This document shows positions 56,024 to 64,000 of a DNA stretch of 64,000 nt, piece by piece; positions within the stretch are counted from its first letter, which is position 1; every line of letters begins with the position of its first letter. Location of the stretch: NCBI GenBank assembly GCA_045617625.1, contig JAZLJA010000037.1:1-64000 (forward strand), read 5' to 3'. Position numbers and translations under genes: made by a program. The notes under the pieces were generated by a model. It did no database searches and was not told where the DNA came from. It saw only the letters and a program-made list of their open reading frames with translations. The stretch is from Firm-04 sp045617625. GTDB lineage: Bacteria > Bacillota > Clostridia > Oscillospirales > Ruminococcaceae.

Positions 56024-58852
56024 TCATCTTCCGCGAATCGCGTCGATCGGCTTTTTCGCTGCGATCTTTCGCACAGGAATAAAGCTTGCGATTGCGGCAA
56101 TCGCCACAGAGATCACAAACAGCAGCAAGATCTGACGCAGCCCGAAATGCAACACTGTCACCAGCACACCCGTTTCATGCCGCAGCACCCTGTTCAGCAC
56201 CGCAACACCAACGCCGCATATCACCGATGAAATCACAAAATTGATCATGGCAATGATGAAACTTTCCGAGAAGAAAATACGGAACACATCTGCGGAACGT
56301 GAACCGATCGCACGCAGAATACCAATTTCCTGCCGCTTGTAAATAATGCTCTGCGAGATGAAATTCGACATCAGCAGCGACGCGAACAGGGCAAGACCGA
56401 TGCCGATATACAGGAAGATCTTTGCGAATACTTTCAGGAAATCATTGACCGAATCCAGCTCAAATGTCACGGGATTGTTTATTACATAACTACTGGTGAC
56501 GTCCTTCCCCTCACGATAGCAATACCGCACGACTTTTTCCACATCTGCGCGGTTTTCAGGCATCGCACCAATGGCATCCTGATAAATGCCGTCCATGTCC
56601 GCCACCAACAGATTCATATACTTCTCCGAAACTGCCATCGCTTGATGATACGCACTCGTATCCTTGATGATACCCACGATCTTCGCATCTTCGATTTCTT
56701 CCGAATTGGAATCTTCATCCCAGAGATAGCAATATGCGGTTATTTCATCATATTCACTGAACTTTTTTCTGAGGTTTTTTTCGATGTTTTCACTCTCAAA
56801 CACATCGTCCCACGCAGTATCGTACATCGTGAACTGTTCTGCGGAGACGACAAACTCATTATCGGCAAGGGTATCGTGCTGCTTGCCGTCCAGCCAGATG
56901 ATATCCTCTGCGGGAATATCTTTGAGCTTTGCGATTCCATCTCCCCAGACATCGAAATACGCTTCTTTTTTGCTTCTGCCGCTGATCGACAAATTGCCGT
57001 TTGATGCGCTTTTGATTTTCGGTGATGCGTTGATGAGCTCATTGATCTTGCCCTTGCCCACCATCATGCTGCCTGCAAGACTGTAATTCACCGCATAGTT
57101 CCATTCCTCGCACAGCACCATGTTGAGTACGGTATCCGCACCCGTGGCGTTTTTCTTTTCTTTCGTCACCGATTCATAGCGGGAAGCATCAAAACCTGTG
57201 TCCACCACGCCTGTGATCGTCCACGGCTTGTCAAAAAGCATCAGCGTTTTTCCGATCATTTCCTCGGGCTTGCTGATTTTCTGATAATTCGGCACGCGGC
57301 TTGTTTCGCCGTCCTCGGTCACGATCTTGAAATCGCCGTATTCGATGATGCCGTCCTTGTTCAGCACAAGCTCGGTATAGCCTGCCTTTGCAAACGAATC
57401 GAGAACAACCGTGCTGATCGCAATTTCATCTTTTGTACCATCGGGCAGTCTGCCTGTTTTGAGCGTGCAGTGCATCTCGGAAAGCAGCTTGTCATCCACC
57501 TCGATGACATTTCTGAAATCGTTCAGATTCACATGATATCCTGTCTCGGTGAATACATACTCCGGGCTATACTGCGTATCAAAGCTCAAAGCACTCATCT
57601 CCCAACTGTTTCCGACATTCTCAGGCACATAAACGCCCCTCATGGGAATGCCGATATCATCTCCGATTTTTTTGAGTTCTTCCTCGGTGAAGCGCAGACC
57701 TTGTGTTGTCCAGTAAGCATCCAGCCCTTTGCCCTTTTTGACGCACTCCTGAACAGTAAGATAATTGACACCCGTATCCAGAATGGAATCCGTGCAGGAA
57801 CGAATGTGATTATAGGCACTGAACGTATCAACCATTGCAAACATCGAAAATGCTGCCACGGAAAGCAAGATCGTCATGACCAGACGGAACCGCTTGTGCT
57901 TCAGACTGCTCGCACCGATTTTCGCCGCGCTTTTCAGCGGCAGTTTCGATTTGATCAGCTTGAAGTCAGAGCCATCCTGCACGGGAATGCTTTCGGTATC
58001 GGTGTCACGGAATCCGCGCATCTGATTGGGGATCGTGATGCTCACGCCCGATTTGAGGCTGTCGATGTAGGCGTTGATCTGTTCGCGGTCTTCCTCGGTG
58101 AGATGATATCCGCTTGGAACTTCGATCGTCGAGGCACGGAATACGAGATGCTCCTCGGTTTCGGGTTTGGCAGTTTCGTGCGTCGCTTCCACATCACGAA
58201 TCACCTTGCCGTCGGCAAGTTCGATGATGCGGTCGGCATATTGTTCGGCATATTCGCGGTCATGTGAAACGATGATGACAAGCTTATCGGCAGAAAGCTT
58301 TTTGAGCGTATCGAGCACCTGTCTGCCCGTTGCCGAATCAAGTGCGCCCGTGGGTTCATCCGCCATGATGATCTCGGGGTTTTTGACCAGCGCACGCGCG
58401 ATCGCAACACGCTGTTTCTGACCGCCCGAAAGTTCATTCGGCTTGCGGCTGCCGTAGCCGTCCAGATCAACATCATGGAGAATGCGGTTCAGCGTTTCGT
58501 CATCGGCTTTTCTGCCCTGCAATTCGATCGCAAGGGCAATGTTCGCGCCGACGGTGAACTCCTCCAGCACGTTATATTCCTGAAAAATAAAGCCGACATA
58601 GGTGTTGCGGTAGCTGTCAAACCGCTGCTGTGAGAAATCTTTCGATGAGATGCCCTTGATGATGATCTCGCCGTCGTCGTACTTATCAAGACCGCCCAAA
58701 AGGTTGAGCATCGTCGATTTTCCGCTGCCCGATTTGCCAAGCAGAAATACCATGCCCTTTTCGGGAAAGCGCAGAGAAACATGGTCGATTGCTGTGACGG
58801 GAACTCCTTTTTTCGGTTTATATTTTTTGCAGAGATTTTTGGTTTCCAACAT
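56024..58852 (-). CDS. ABC transporter with fused ATPase and FtsX-type permease
   Basis: 942 aa. The ATPase (about 1-225) has Walker A LGKSGSGKSTM, signature LSGGQKQRVAIARAL, and Walker B IIMADEPTGALD. After a linker, one helix (about 320-345) precedes a large extracytoplasmic domain (about 350-790) and three C-terminal helices (about 800-935) of the FtsX/MacB type. Such clostridial one-chain proteins are mechanotransmission-type ABC systems, often for peptide or lipoprotein release; the substrate is unknown. Start ATG 58852 follows GGAGG; upstream in-frame starts have no site. Confidence 0.88.
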   Translation of the reverse strand: MLETKNLCKKYKPKKGVPVTAIDHVSLRFPEKGMVFLLGKSGSGKSTMLNLLGGLDKYDDGEIIIKGISSKDFSQQRFDSYRNTYVGFIFQEYNVLEEFTVGANIALAIELQGRKADDETLNRILHDVDLDGYGSRKPNELSGGQKQRVAIARALVKNPEIIMADEPTGALDSATGRQVLDTLKKLSADKLVIIVSHDREYAEQYADRIIELADGKVIRDVEATHETAKPETEEHLVFRASTIEVPSGYHLTEEDREQINAYIDSLKSGVSITIPNQMRGFRDTDTESIPVQDGSDFKLIKSKLPLKSAAKIGASSLKHKRFRLVMTILLSVAAFSMFAMVDTFSAYNHIRSCTDSILDTGVNYLTVQECVKKGKGLDAYWTTQGLRFTEEELKKIGDDIGIPMRGVYVPENVGNSWEMSALSFDTQYSPEYVFTETGYHVNLNDFRNVIEVDDKLLSEMHCTLKTGRLPDGTKDEIAISTVVLDSFAKAGYTELVLNKDGIIEYGDFKIVTEDGETSRVPNYQKISKPEEMIGKTLMLFDKPWTITGVVDTGFDASRYESVTKEKKNATGADTVLNMVLCEEWNYAVNYSLAGSMMVGKGKINELINASPKIKSASNGNLSISGRSKKEAYFDVWGDGIAKLKDIPAEDIIWLDGKQHDTLADNEFVVSAEQFTMYDTAWDDVFESENIEKNLRKKFSEYDEITAYCYLWDEDSNSEEIEDAKIVGIIKDTSAYHQAMAVSEKYMNLLVADMDGIYQDAIGAMPENRADVEKVVRYCYREGKDVTSSYVINNPVTFELDSVNDFLKVFAKIFLYIGIGLALFASLLMSNFISQSIIYKRQEIGILRAIGSRSADVFRIFFSESFIIAMINFVISSVICGVGVAVLNRVLRHETGVLVTVLHFGLRQILLLFVISVAIAAIASFIPVRKIAAKKPIDAIRGR

Positions 58853-58889
58853 AACAGATTTCCTCCAGAGCAAATTTGTGTATATCCTT

Positions 58890-58918
58890 ATTATATTACA
58901 CACCAGATTAAAATACAA
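58890..58918 (-). promoter_or_regulatory. Promoter of the ABC/FtsX gene
   Basis: Minus strand: TTGTAT (58918-58913), 17-bp spacer, TATAAT (58895-58890) with extended TGTAA. Confidence 0.75.
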
Positions 58919-58995
58919 GACCAGATTTGATTAAGATTTCCTTAACTTGAGAAAGTTCAGCCTGCACCCATATGGAATATGAAATATGAAAAAAT

Positions 58996-59025
58996 CATCC
59001 CCCGACAGCCATGTGTCAGGAGATG
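58996..59025 (-). terminator. Terminator of the CpsB-like gene
   Basis: Arms CATCTCCTGACA and TGTCGGGGGATG (minus-strand order, with two G-T pairs) are followed by ATTTTTT on the minus strand. Confidence 0.75.
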
Positions 59026-59036
59026 CTTTTCACATA

Positions 59037-59777
59037 TCAGAGAAATTCCGAGGGTGCCGCATCCGAAAGCAGCATTCCCGAGTTGTTCTTGATCCTGCGG
59101 TAAATGTCCGCAGGCAGATTGCGCTGTGTTGTGCGCATGGCATCGGCAAGGTTCAGCTCCACATCGGGGGCAAGGCTGCCCGACGCAACAAAGTGGACAT
59201 TCTGATTTCCAAGCAGATACAGAGAAAGCCTGCGCGTTTCAGGATTCAGGATTGCCTGTGCCGAGATCTGCACCAGCATCCCTGCCTCATGAAATGCAAA
59301 GAAATCCTCCAGTGTGAGCGTGTTATAGAAACGGTCAAAATCGGCGAGGATCGGTGTCAGCCCCGAAATGAGCTGGCATTTTTTCATATTATCGAAAAAT
59401 TCTTCCGTGAGATTCATGTCGGGCAGATCCAACAGCATATAGCGGGAATCCGCAAGCCCGAATCGGCGCAGAGATTCGCCCATCTGCAAAATGTCGGGGG
59501 TATATCGCAGAACCGAACCGCCCAGAATCCGCACAGGATGATATTTCTCCACCGCGAATGCATTGAGGGCAGCGATCTGTTCACTGCGCGATGCGAAAAA
59601 ATCGTCAACGGATGAGAATTCGTCGGGATCATAAAACGGCGTGGCGATCATGGTTTTGATGCTGCTTGCCTCAGCCTGCATCAACCGCTCGACGGCTTGC
59701 TCCATCGTGGGGGCTTTTTGCCCTACGGTATGCAGGTTCGGCAGAATGTTTGCGTGAATATCGACAAAGCGATTCAT
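59037..59777 (-). CDS. CpsB/YwqE-like PHP-domain protein with lost metal ligands
   Basis: 246 aa. The overall pattern follows CpsB/YwqE tyrosine phosphatases: VDIHxxILPN start, a TMEQAVERLM helix, MIATPFYDP, YMLLDLPD, GLTPILADFDRF, ISAQAIL, NVHFVASG. The metal-binding residues are replaced: the usual HCH reads HAN, TPHH reads TPFY, PILAHPER reads PILADFDR, and ASDAH reads ASGSL. It is therefore probably catalytically dead and may bind a partner or ligand. No capsule kinase or glycosyltransferase cluster is adjacent. Start ATG 59777 follows AAAGGAGG. Confidence 0.72.
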   Translation of the reverse strand: MNRFVDIHANILPNLHTVGQKAPTMEQAVERLMQAEASSIKTMIATPFYDPDEFSSVDDFFASRSEQIAALNAFAVEKYHPVRILGGSVLRYTPDILQMGESLRRFGLADSRYMLLDLPDMNLTEEFFDNMKKCQLISGLTPILADFDRFYNTLTLEDFFAFHEAGMLVQISAQAILNPETRRLSLYLLGNQNVHFVASGSLAPDVELNLADAMRTTQRNLPADIYRRIKNNSGMLLSDAAPSEFL

Positions 59778-59818
59778 CTCCGGCCTCCTTTGTGACGGCA
59801 AAAACCGATATTTATTTC

Positions 59819-59847
59819 ATTATACCATCCCCACATAATTATGTCAA
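59819..59847 (-). promoter_or_regulatory. Promoter of the CpsB-like gene
   Basis: Minus strand: TTGACA (59847-59842), 17-bp spacer, TATAAT (59824-59819). Confidence 0.82.
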
Positions 59848-59912
59848 CAAACAAATGACGATTTTGTGGTTTTTGTAGATATTCCATCCTGAAATTTGGG
59901 CATAAATCACAA

Positions 59913-59947
59913 ACAGCGTTTCCCGCGGAAAATACGGGAAACGCTGT
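59913..59947 (-). terminator. Terminator of guaB
   Basis: ACAGCGTTTCCCG (59913-59925) and CGGGAAACGCTGT (59935-59947) form a perfect 13-bp stem. The minus strand continues TTTGTGATTT. Confidence 0.75.
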
Positions 59948-59966
59948 TGTATGCATATTGTGATAA

Positions 59967-61436
59967 TCAGATCTGTGCGGAATAGTTGGGAGCTTCCTTT
60001 GTGATGTAGATATCGTGCGGGTGGCTTTCCTTCAGACCTGCACCCGTGATACGGACAAATTTTGCCTTTTCATGCAGCGTAGGAATATCCACACAGCCGC
60101 AGTAGCCCATGCCCGAACGAATGCCGCCGCAAAGCTGGAACACAGTATCAGCCAGCAGCCCCTTATAAGGCACACGGCCCTCAACGCCCTCAGGAACGAG
60201 CTTTTTCGCGCCCTCCTGGAAATAACGGTCTTTGGAGCCGCATTCCATCGCGCCCAGACTGCCCATGCCGCGATAGACCTTGAACTGTCTGCCCTGATAG
60301 ATCTCAGTTGCGCCGGGAGCTTCCTCACAGCCTGCAAACAGACTGCCCAGCATGACGACATTTGCGCCTGCTGCCAGTGCCTTGACGATATCGCCCGAAT
60401 ACTTGATACCGCCGTCCGCGATGACGGGGATATTGTGCTTTTCCGCGACACAAGCTGCATCGTAAACGGCCGTGATCTGCGGCACACCGATGCCTGCCAC
60501 GACACGCGTGGTGCAGATAGAGCCGGGGCCGATACCCACCTTGATCGCATCTGCGCCCGCATCAATGAGAGCCTCAGCCGCTTCAGCGGTTGCAATGTTG
60601 CCTGCGATCAGCGGAGTGTTCGGGAACTGCGCCTTGACCTTGCGCACCGCGTTCATGATGTTTGCACTGTGACCATGTGCGCTGTCCAGCACCAGCACAT
60701 CCACCTTTGCATCAACCAGACGTGCCGCACGTTCCAGCACATCCGATGTCACACCGATCGCCGCACCGCAGAGAAGTCTGCCGCTTGCATCACGGGCGGA
60801 GTTGGGATACTTGACGGATTTTTCGATATCCTTGATCGTGATGAGACCGCGGAGCATTCCGTTTTCATCAACGATGGGGAGCTTTTCAATTTTGTGTGCG
60901 CGCAGGATCTCCTGTGCATCGAGAAGATTGGTGCCCACAGGCGCAGTGACGAGGTTTTCCTTCGTCATCACCTGACTGATCGGCACATTGAAATCGGTGA
61001 GAAAACGCATATCACGGTTGGTGATGATACCGACCAGCTGACCTTTCTTGTCAACGATCGGCACACCCGAGATCTTATATTTGCCCATGAGTTCATCCGC
61101 ATCATAAACGAATCTGTCCTCCGTGAGCGAGAACGGATTGGCGATGACGCCGTTTTCCGAACGCTTGACCTTATCGACCTCATCCACCTGCTTTTCGATG
61201 CTCATGTTCTTGTGAATGATGCCGATGCCGCCCTCACGCGCAATGGCGATCGCCATTTTCGATTCGGTGACAGTGTCCATCGCGGAGGTCATGATCGGCG
61301 TGTTCAGATACACATCGCCAGCCAGACGGGTTCCGAGCTGGATCATGTTGGGTGTGACATCCGATTCACCCGGAATCAGAAGCACATCATCAAATGTCAA
61401 GCCTTCCTTTGCGAATTTGTTTGCGCTTTCAATCAT
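59967..61436 (-). CDS. guaB: IMP dehydrogenase
   Basis: 489 aa. The start GLTFDDVLLIPGESDV, two CBS domains (about 93-205), the catalytic loop GIGPGSICTTRVVAG with the active-site Cys, and the flap region GMGSLGAM are intact. It oxidises IMP to XMP, the first step to GMP, and so uses the product of the purine operon at 15377-23608. Start ATG 61436 follows AAAGGAGAAG. It lies 24 bp after parB on the same strand, and no promoter was seen between. Confidence 0.96.
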   Translation of the reverse strand: MIESANKFAKEGLTFDDVLLIPGESDVTPNMIQLGTRLAGDVYLNTPIMTSAMDTVTESKMAIAIAREGGIGIIHKNMSIEKQVDEVDKVKRSENGVIANPFSLTEDRFVYDADELMGKYKISGVPIVDKKGQLVGIITNRDMRFLTDFNVPISQVMTKENLVTAPVGTNLLDAQEILRAHKIEKLPIVDENGMLRGLITIKDIEKSVKYPNSARDASGRLLCGAAIGVTSDVLERAARLVDAKVDVLVLDSAHGHSANIMNAVRKVKAQFPNTPLIAGNIATAEAAEALIDAGADAIKVGIGPGSICTTRVVAGIGVPQITAVYDAACVAEKHNIPVIADGGIKYSGDIVKALAAGANVVMLGSLFAGCEEAPGATEIYQGRQFKVYRGMGSLGAMECGSKDRYFQEGAKKLVPEGVEGRVPYKGLLADTVFQLCGGIRSGMGYCGCVDIPTLHEKAKFVRITGAGLKESHPHDIYITKEAPNYSAQI

Positions 61437-61459
61437 TTTTCTACTTCTCCTTTTCCACC

Positions 61460-62308
61460 TTACTCTTTGGTCAGCATCTGACAAAGAGCCGCTAAATCCT
61501 CGCGGTTATAAAACTCAAGGGTCAGAGTGCCTTTCTTTTTGCCTGACTGCACCTGCACCTTACGACCAAGATGATTCCCCAGACTGATCTCCATTTCCTC
61601 GTAGTAAATGTCGTCAGGGGATTTGGTTTTTTCCGTTTGCTTCGTTTCAGACTGCCGTTTTGCAATCTGTTCGATCTCGCGCACGGTGATTTTGCCCTCA
61701 GCGGCTCTGCCTGCACATTCGATCATCAGATTTTCATCCTTGATCGCGGCAAGTGCCTTCGCGTGCCCGACTGTGATCGAGCCGTTTTCGAGATAATTCT
61801 GCACGATGAGGGGCAATGACAGCAATCGGAGACTGTTTGCCACCGCAGAACGCGAACGTCCGACGGTTTTTGCGACCTCCTCCTGTGTCATCTGATATTC
61901 TTCCATGAGGGTCTGATAGCCTTTCGATTCCTCAATGGGGTTGAGATTTTCTCTCTGGAGATTTTCAATGAGGGCAAGCTCGAACACTTCCTTGTCTGTC
62001 AGTTCACGAATGACAACAGGCACTTCGGAGAGCCCTGCACGTTTTGCGGCACGCCATCTGCGTTCGCCCGCCACAATCTGATATCTGCCGTCTGCAATAG
62101 GTCTGACAACAATGGGCTGAAGCAATCCGTGATTCTGAATGGACTCTGCCAATTCCGTGATCGCCTCATCGTCGAATTTTTTTCTGGGCTGCAAGCGGTT
62201 CTGCTCAATTTCGGTAATGCGGAGGGTCTGTGTGGCACGCACTTCCTGTGCGTTATCCTGAAACAGGCTGTCCAAGCCGCCGCCAAGACCGTGGCTTTTT
62301 TTCGGCAT
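61460..62308 (-). CDS. parB: Chromosome partitioning protein ParB (Spo0J)
   Basis: 282 aa. GLGGGLDSLFQD start, then the CTP-binding ParB core (QPIVVRP, IVAGERRWRAAKRAG, ALIENLQRENLNPIEE), the KorB/HTH region (TQEEVAKTVGRSRSAVANSLRLL) and a C-terminal dimerisation part. It should load on parS sites. No canonical parS (TGTTTCACGTGAAACA type) was noticed in the window. Start ATG 62308 has AGAAAGGA about 13 nt upstream. Confidence 0.95.
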   Translation of the reverse strand: MPKKSHGLGGGLDSLFQDNAQEVRATQTLRITEIEQNRLQPRKKFDDEAITELAESIQNHGLLQPIVVRPIADGRYQIVAGERRWRAAKRAGLSEVPVVIRELTDKEVFELALIENLQRENLNPIEESKGYQTLMEEYQMTQEEVAKTVGRSRSAVANSLRLLSLPLIVQNYLENGSITVGHAKALAAIKDENLMIECAGRAAEGKITVREIEQIAKRQSETKQTEKTKSPDDIYYEEMEISLGNHLGRKVQVQSGKKKGTLTLEFYNREDLAALCQMLTKE

Positions 62309-62355
62309 AGAGGGCTCATCATCCTTTCTGTGTGTTCTTTTGGGTGCGGGGGAAT

Positions 62356-63162
62356 TTATTTCTTGCCAAACAGCAGGTGTTTGCGCCGATTGTCGAGTTC
62401 CAGCGGTTCCCCGAGCATTTCGTGGGCGAGGAGTTCATAAGCCTCTGCGCCCTTGGAACTGCGCTCGTAATAGAAAACGGGTTCGCCGTGGCTGGGTGCC
62501 TCGGAGAGACGGACATTTCTGGGAATCTTGGTCTCGAACACCTCATCGGGGAAGTAATTTTTCACTTCCGCGACGACCTCGTTGGAAAGGTTGAGGCGCG
62601 GGTCAAACATGGTGAACAGAATGCCCTCGATTCGCAGGGCGGGGTTATATTTCGTCCGCACGATGCGGATGGTCTCATAAAGCTGCGAAAGCCCCTCCAG
62701 CGAGAGAAATTCAGCCGTCATGGGGATGAGAACGGTATCCGCCGCGACAAGACTGTTGAGCGTGATCAGGCTCAGGGAGGGGGGGCAGTCGATAAAGATG
62801 AAATCATAATCATCCTTGCAGGAAAGGAGCGACATTTTCAGGCGGCTCATGCGGTTGTCGAGTTCGATGAGGTCGATATCGGCAGCGGCGAGCGCGGAAA
62901 CAGCAGGGATGATGCTGACATTTTCAAATTTGGTTTTCTGGATGGCTTCGGCGGCACGGGCTCTGCCGACGAGGACTTCGTAGCAGGAGCAGGTGAGGGA
63001 TTTTTTCTGGATGCCGAGGCCTGTGGTGGTGTTGCCTTGCGCGTCAGTATCGACACAGAGAACGCGTTTGCCGCGCATACCGAAGTAAGCGGCGAGGCTG
63101 ACGACGGTGGTGGATTTGCCGACACCGCCTTTTTGGTTTGCAAACGCAATGATTTTCGCCAT
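62356..63162 (-). CDS. parA: Chromosome partitioning ATPase ParA (Soj)
   Basis: 268 aa. Deviant Walker A ANQKGGVGKSTT near the start, IFIDCPPSLSLIT, and the LFTMFDPR segment. It forms the ParA-ParB segregation pair with the next gene. Start ATG 63162 follows GGGGAGG; an in-frame TTG two codons upstream is less likely. parAB is often near the origin of replication in Firmicutes. Confidence 0.95.
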   Translation of the reverse strand: MAKIIAFANQKGGVGKSTTVVSLAAYFGMRGKRVLCVDTDAQGNTTTGLGIQKKSLTCSCYEVLVGRARAAEAIQKTKFENVSIIPAVSALAAADIDLIELDNRMSRLKMSLLSCKDDYDFIFIDCPPSLSLITLNSLVAADTVLIPMTAEFLSLEGLSQLYETIRIVRTKYNPALRIEGILFTMFDPRLNLSNEVVAEVKNYFPDEVFETKIPRNVRLSEAPSHGEPVFYYERSSKGAEAYELLAHEMLGEPLELDNRRKHLLFGKK

Positions 63163-63190
63163 AGACAATACCTCCCCTTTTAATTCTATT

Positions 63191-63219
63191 ATTATAGCAC
63201 AGTTGGGGGAAAAAGTAAA
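63191..63219 (-). promoter_or_regulatory. Promoter of parA-parB-guaB
   Basis: Minus strand: TTTACT (63219-63214), 17-bp spacer, TATAAT (63196-63191) with extended TGTGC. Confidence 0.75.
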
Positions 63220-63514
63220 GGGGGGAAAGAGGGAAAAAGGTGTTTTCGTGGAAATGGACAGACAAAGGGGTGGAAAGGGCGCATCAAATTGGCAGAATGC
63301 TTTTGCGGCGTATTGGGAATCCCATTATAAGCGGCGCCCGTCACAAAAGTTTCGGTCAAGCCTTTTCAAAGGCTTGCGGAGCCCGAAGGCAGCACAGCCC
63401 AACCACCCTTTTCGTCCCGAAATTTCGATAACGAAAAATTGCACAAATCAGTTGTGCAAACTGTATAATACATAATGTTGAATCTCGACAAAACATAGAA
63501 AATGCGATTATCGC
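63220..63514. repeat. Intergenic region with a possible dispersed palindromic repeat
   Basis: No gene is supported here. AAGCCTTT/AAAGGCTT (about 63358-63376), followed by GCGGAGCC and a Pro/Cys-like GC stretch, resembles the GTCAAGCC...GGCTTGCGG intergenic repeats that I recall from Ruminococcaceae genomes. A second inverted repeat, TTGCACAA (63439-63446) and TTGTGCAA (63452-63459), precedes a TATAAT (63464-63469). Its function is unknown. Confidence 0.4.
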
Positions 63515-63543
63515 TTGCAAGATGTTTTGACTTGTGCTATAAT
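63515..63543 (+). promoter_or_regulatory. Promoter of the EF-G-like gene
   Basis: TTGCAA (63515-63520), 17-bp spacer, TATAAT (63538-63543) with extended TGTGC. The leader of about 127 nt contains a TCTCCG/CGGAGA hairpin (about 63611-63630). Confidence 0.78.
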
Positions 63544-63676
63544 ATGATTACATTAAGTGTGTACGCGGTGTAAAAATCTTGTCCATTTCGACAGATAGGA
63601 TAATTTATGTCTCCGCATCATACGGAGATTCATCCCACCAATCAAACCGTACCCGCCCGTAAGGAGAGATACAACC

Positions 63677-64000
63677 ATGAAACAACTGGAAACCAGCAAA
63701 ATCAAAAACATCGTACTCGCTGGCCATAGCGGCTGCGGCAAATCCGCACTCGCTGAAGCTCTGCTCTTCAAGGCTGGCGCAACTGACCGCCTCGGCAAAG
63801 CCGCGGACGGCAACACCGTATGTGATTATGACCCAGAAGAAACCAAGCGTCAGTTTTCAATCAATCTGGCACTTGCGAACTTTGAATATGGCGATTTCAA
63901 GATCAATCTGCTCGATACCCCCGGCTTGTTCGATTTCGGTGCTGCAATGACCGAAGGCCTTTATGCCGGCGATACCGTCATCATTTGCGTATCGGCAAAA
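63677..64000 (+). CDS. Elongation factor G-like translational GTPase (partial)
   Basis: The first 108 codons only; the gene runs off the right edge. The G1 loop is AGHSGCGKSALAEA, followed by the switch region YDPEETKRQFSINLAL and G3 LLDTPGLFDF. The G1 loop differs from the GHVDHGKTT type of main EF-G and matches the FusA2-like paralogues common in Firmicutes. Their exact role is not settled. Start ATG 63677 follows AAGGAGAG. Confidence 0.88.
   Translation, partial: MKQLETSKIKNIVLAGHSGCGKSALAEALLFKAGATDRLGKAADGNTVCDYDPEETKRQFSINLALANFEYGDFKINLLDTPGLFDFGAAMTEGLYAGDTVIICVSAK

Noticed and set aside
60015..61481. Long plus-strand frame opposite guaB
   Set aside because: Composition is rich in His, Arg, Cys and Asp and no motif is present. 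guaB is complete.
61400..63300. parS sites near parAB
   Set aside because: No sequence close to the TGTTTCACGTGAAACA consensus was noticed. Sites may lie outside the window.
63600..63720. Small leader ORF before the EF-G-like gene
   Set aside because: A short frame starts at about 63607, but it has no ribosome binding site and overlaps the real start without a bias in amino acids.

Overview
The window reads as chromosome from a cellulolytic, spore-forming-type member of the Ruminococcaceae/Oscillospiraceae, most like the Ruminococcus champanellensis / R. flavefaciens group. The evidence is a cellulosome scaffoldin cluster with cohesins, dockerins and Thr-rich linkers, a gerA-type spore germination operon, low-GC Firmicute gene sets, AGGAGG-type ribosome binding sites, and sigma-A promoters with 17-bp spacers. 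Base composition is moderate by eye. The species is an inference; no rRNA or other marker is present. No insertion sequence, integrase, phage module or CRISPR array was seen.

Layout. 1-4665 (minus): three scaffoldin genes in the order ScaC-like (cohesin + dockerin), ScaA-like (unknown N-domain + cohesin + dockerin) and a ScaB-like tandem-cohesin protein cut by the window edge. One promoter drives them, and it sits inside a 15-bp-arm palindrome. 4886-6148: CapA-like lipoprotein. 6362-9700: three-gene gerA operon. 9792-12548: cytoplasmic GH2 enzyme. 12729-15348: GT2 glycosyltransferase, a queuosine-precursor transporter QueT behind a probable preQ1-I riboswitch, and a secreted WG-repeat protein. 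15377-23608: purine operon purE-C-F-M-N-O-(AICAR formyltransferase)-D, then a membrane protein, uvrC, manA and a ROK glucokinase to 28387. 28769-30671 (minus): radA, a small membrane protein and tRNA-Leu(CAA). 30899: acpP. 31268-35747 (minus): asnB-pyrB and a VanY-type carboxypeptidase.

35947-44383 is a complete shikimate/Phe/Tyr operon (aroF, tyrA, aroB, aroA, aroC, pheA, fused aroE-aroK, aroQ). It is preceded by a 42-codon leader ORF very rich in Tyr and Phe codons and by an intrinsic terminator, i.e. a likely ribosome-mediated attenuator. 44483: pfkA. 45636-46814 (minus): membrane/coiled-coil protein. 46975-47298: tRNA-Thr(CGT) transcription unit carrying two extra defective copies of the tRNA 5' half. 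47456-51212: ECF transporter with an unusual ATPase-ATPase-S-component fusion. 51461-52325: PadR regulator and DUF2812 protein. 52510-54059 (minus): ECF sigma factor and anti-sigma. 54338: DUF1846 protein. 56024-58852 (minus): ABC/FtsX transporter. 59037-59777 (minus): CpsB-like PHP protein that has lost its metal ligands. 59967-63162 (minus): parA-parB-guaB. 63677-end: EF-G-like GTPase, partial.

Recurrent themes are exported proteins with Thr-rich linkers (scaffoldins, CapA, VanY, anti-sigma), fused or degenerate enzymes (PyrB with a PyrI-like zinc tail, AroE-AroK, PurF without the N-terminal Cys, a dead CpsB), and promoters with a strong extended -10 (TGTGN-TATAAT). All functions are read from sequence by eye. 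No database search was run.
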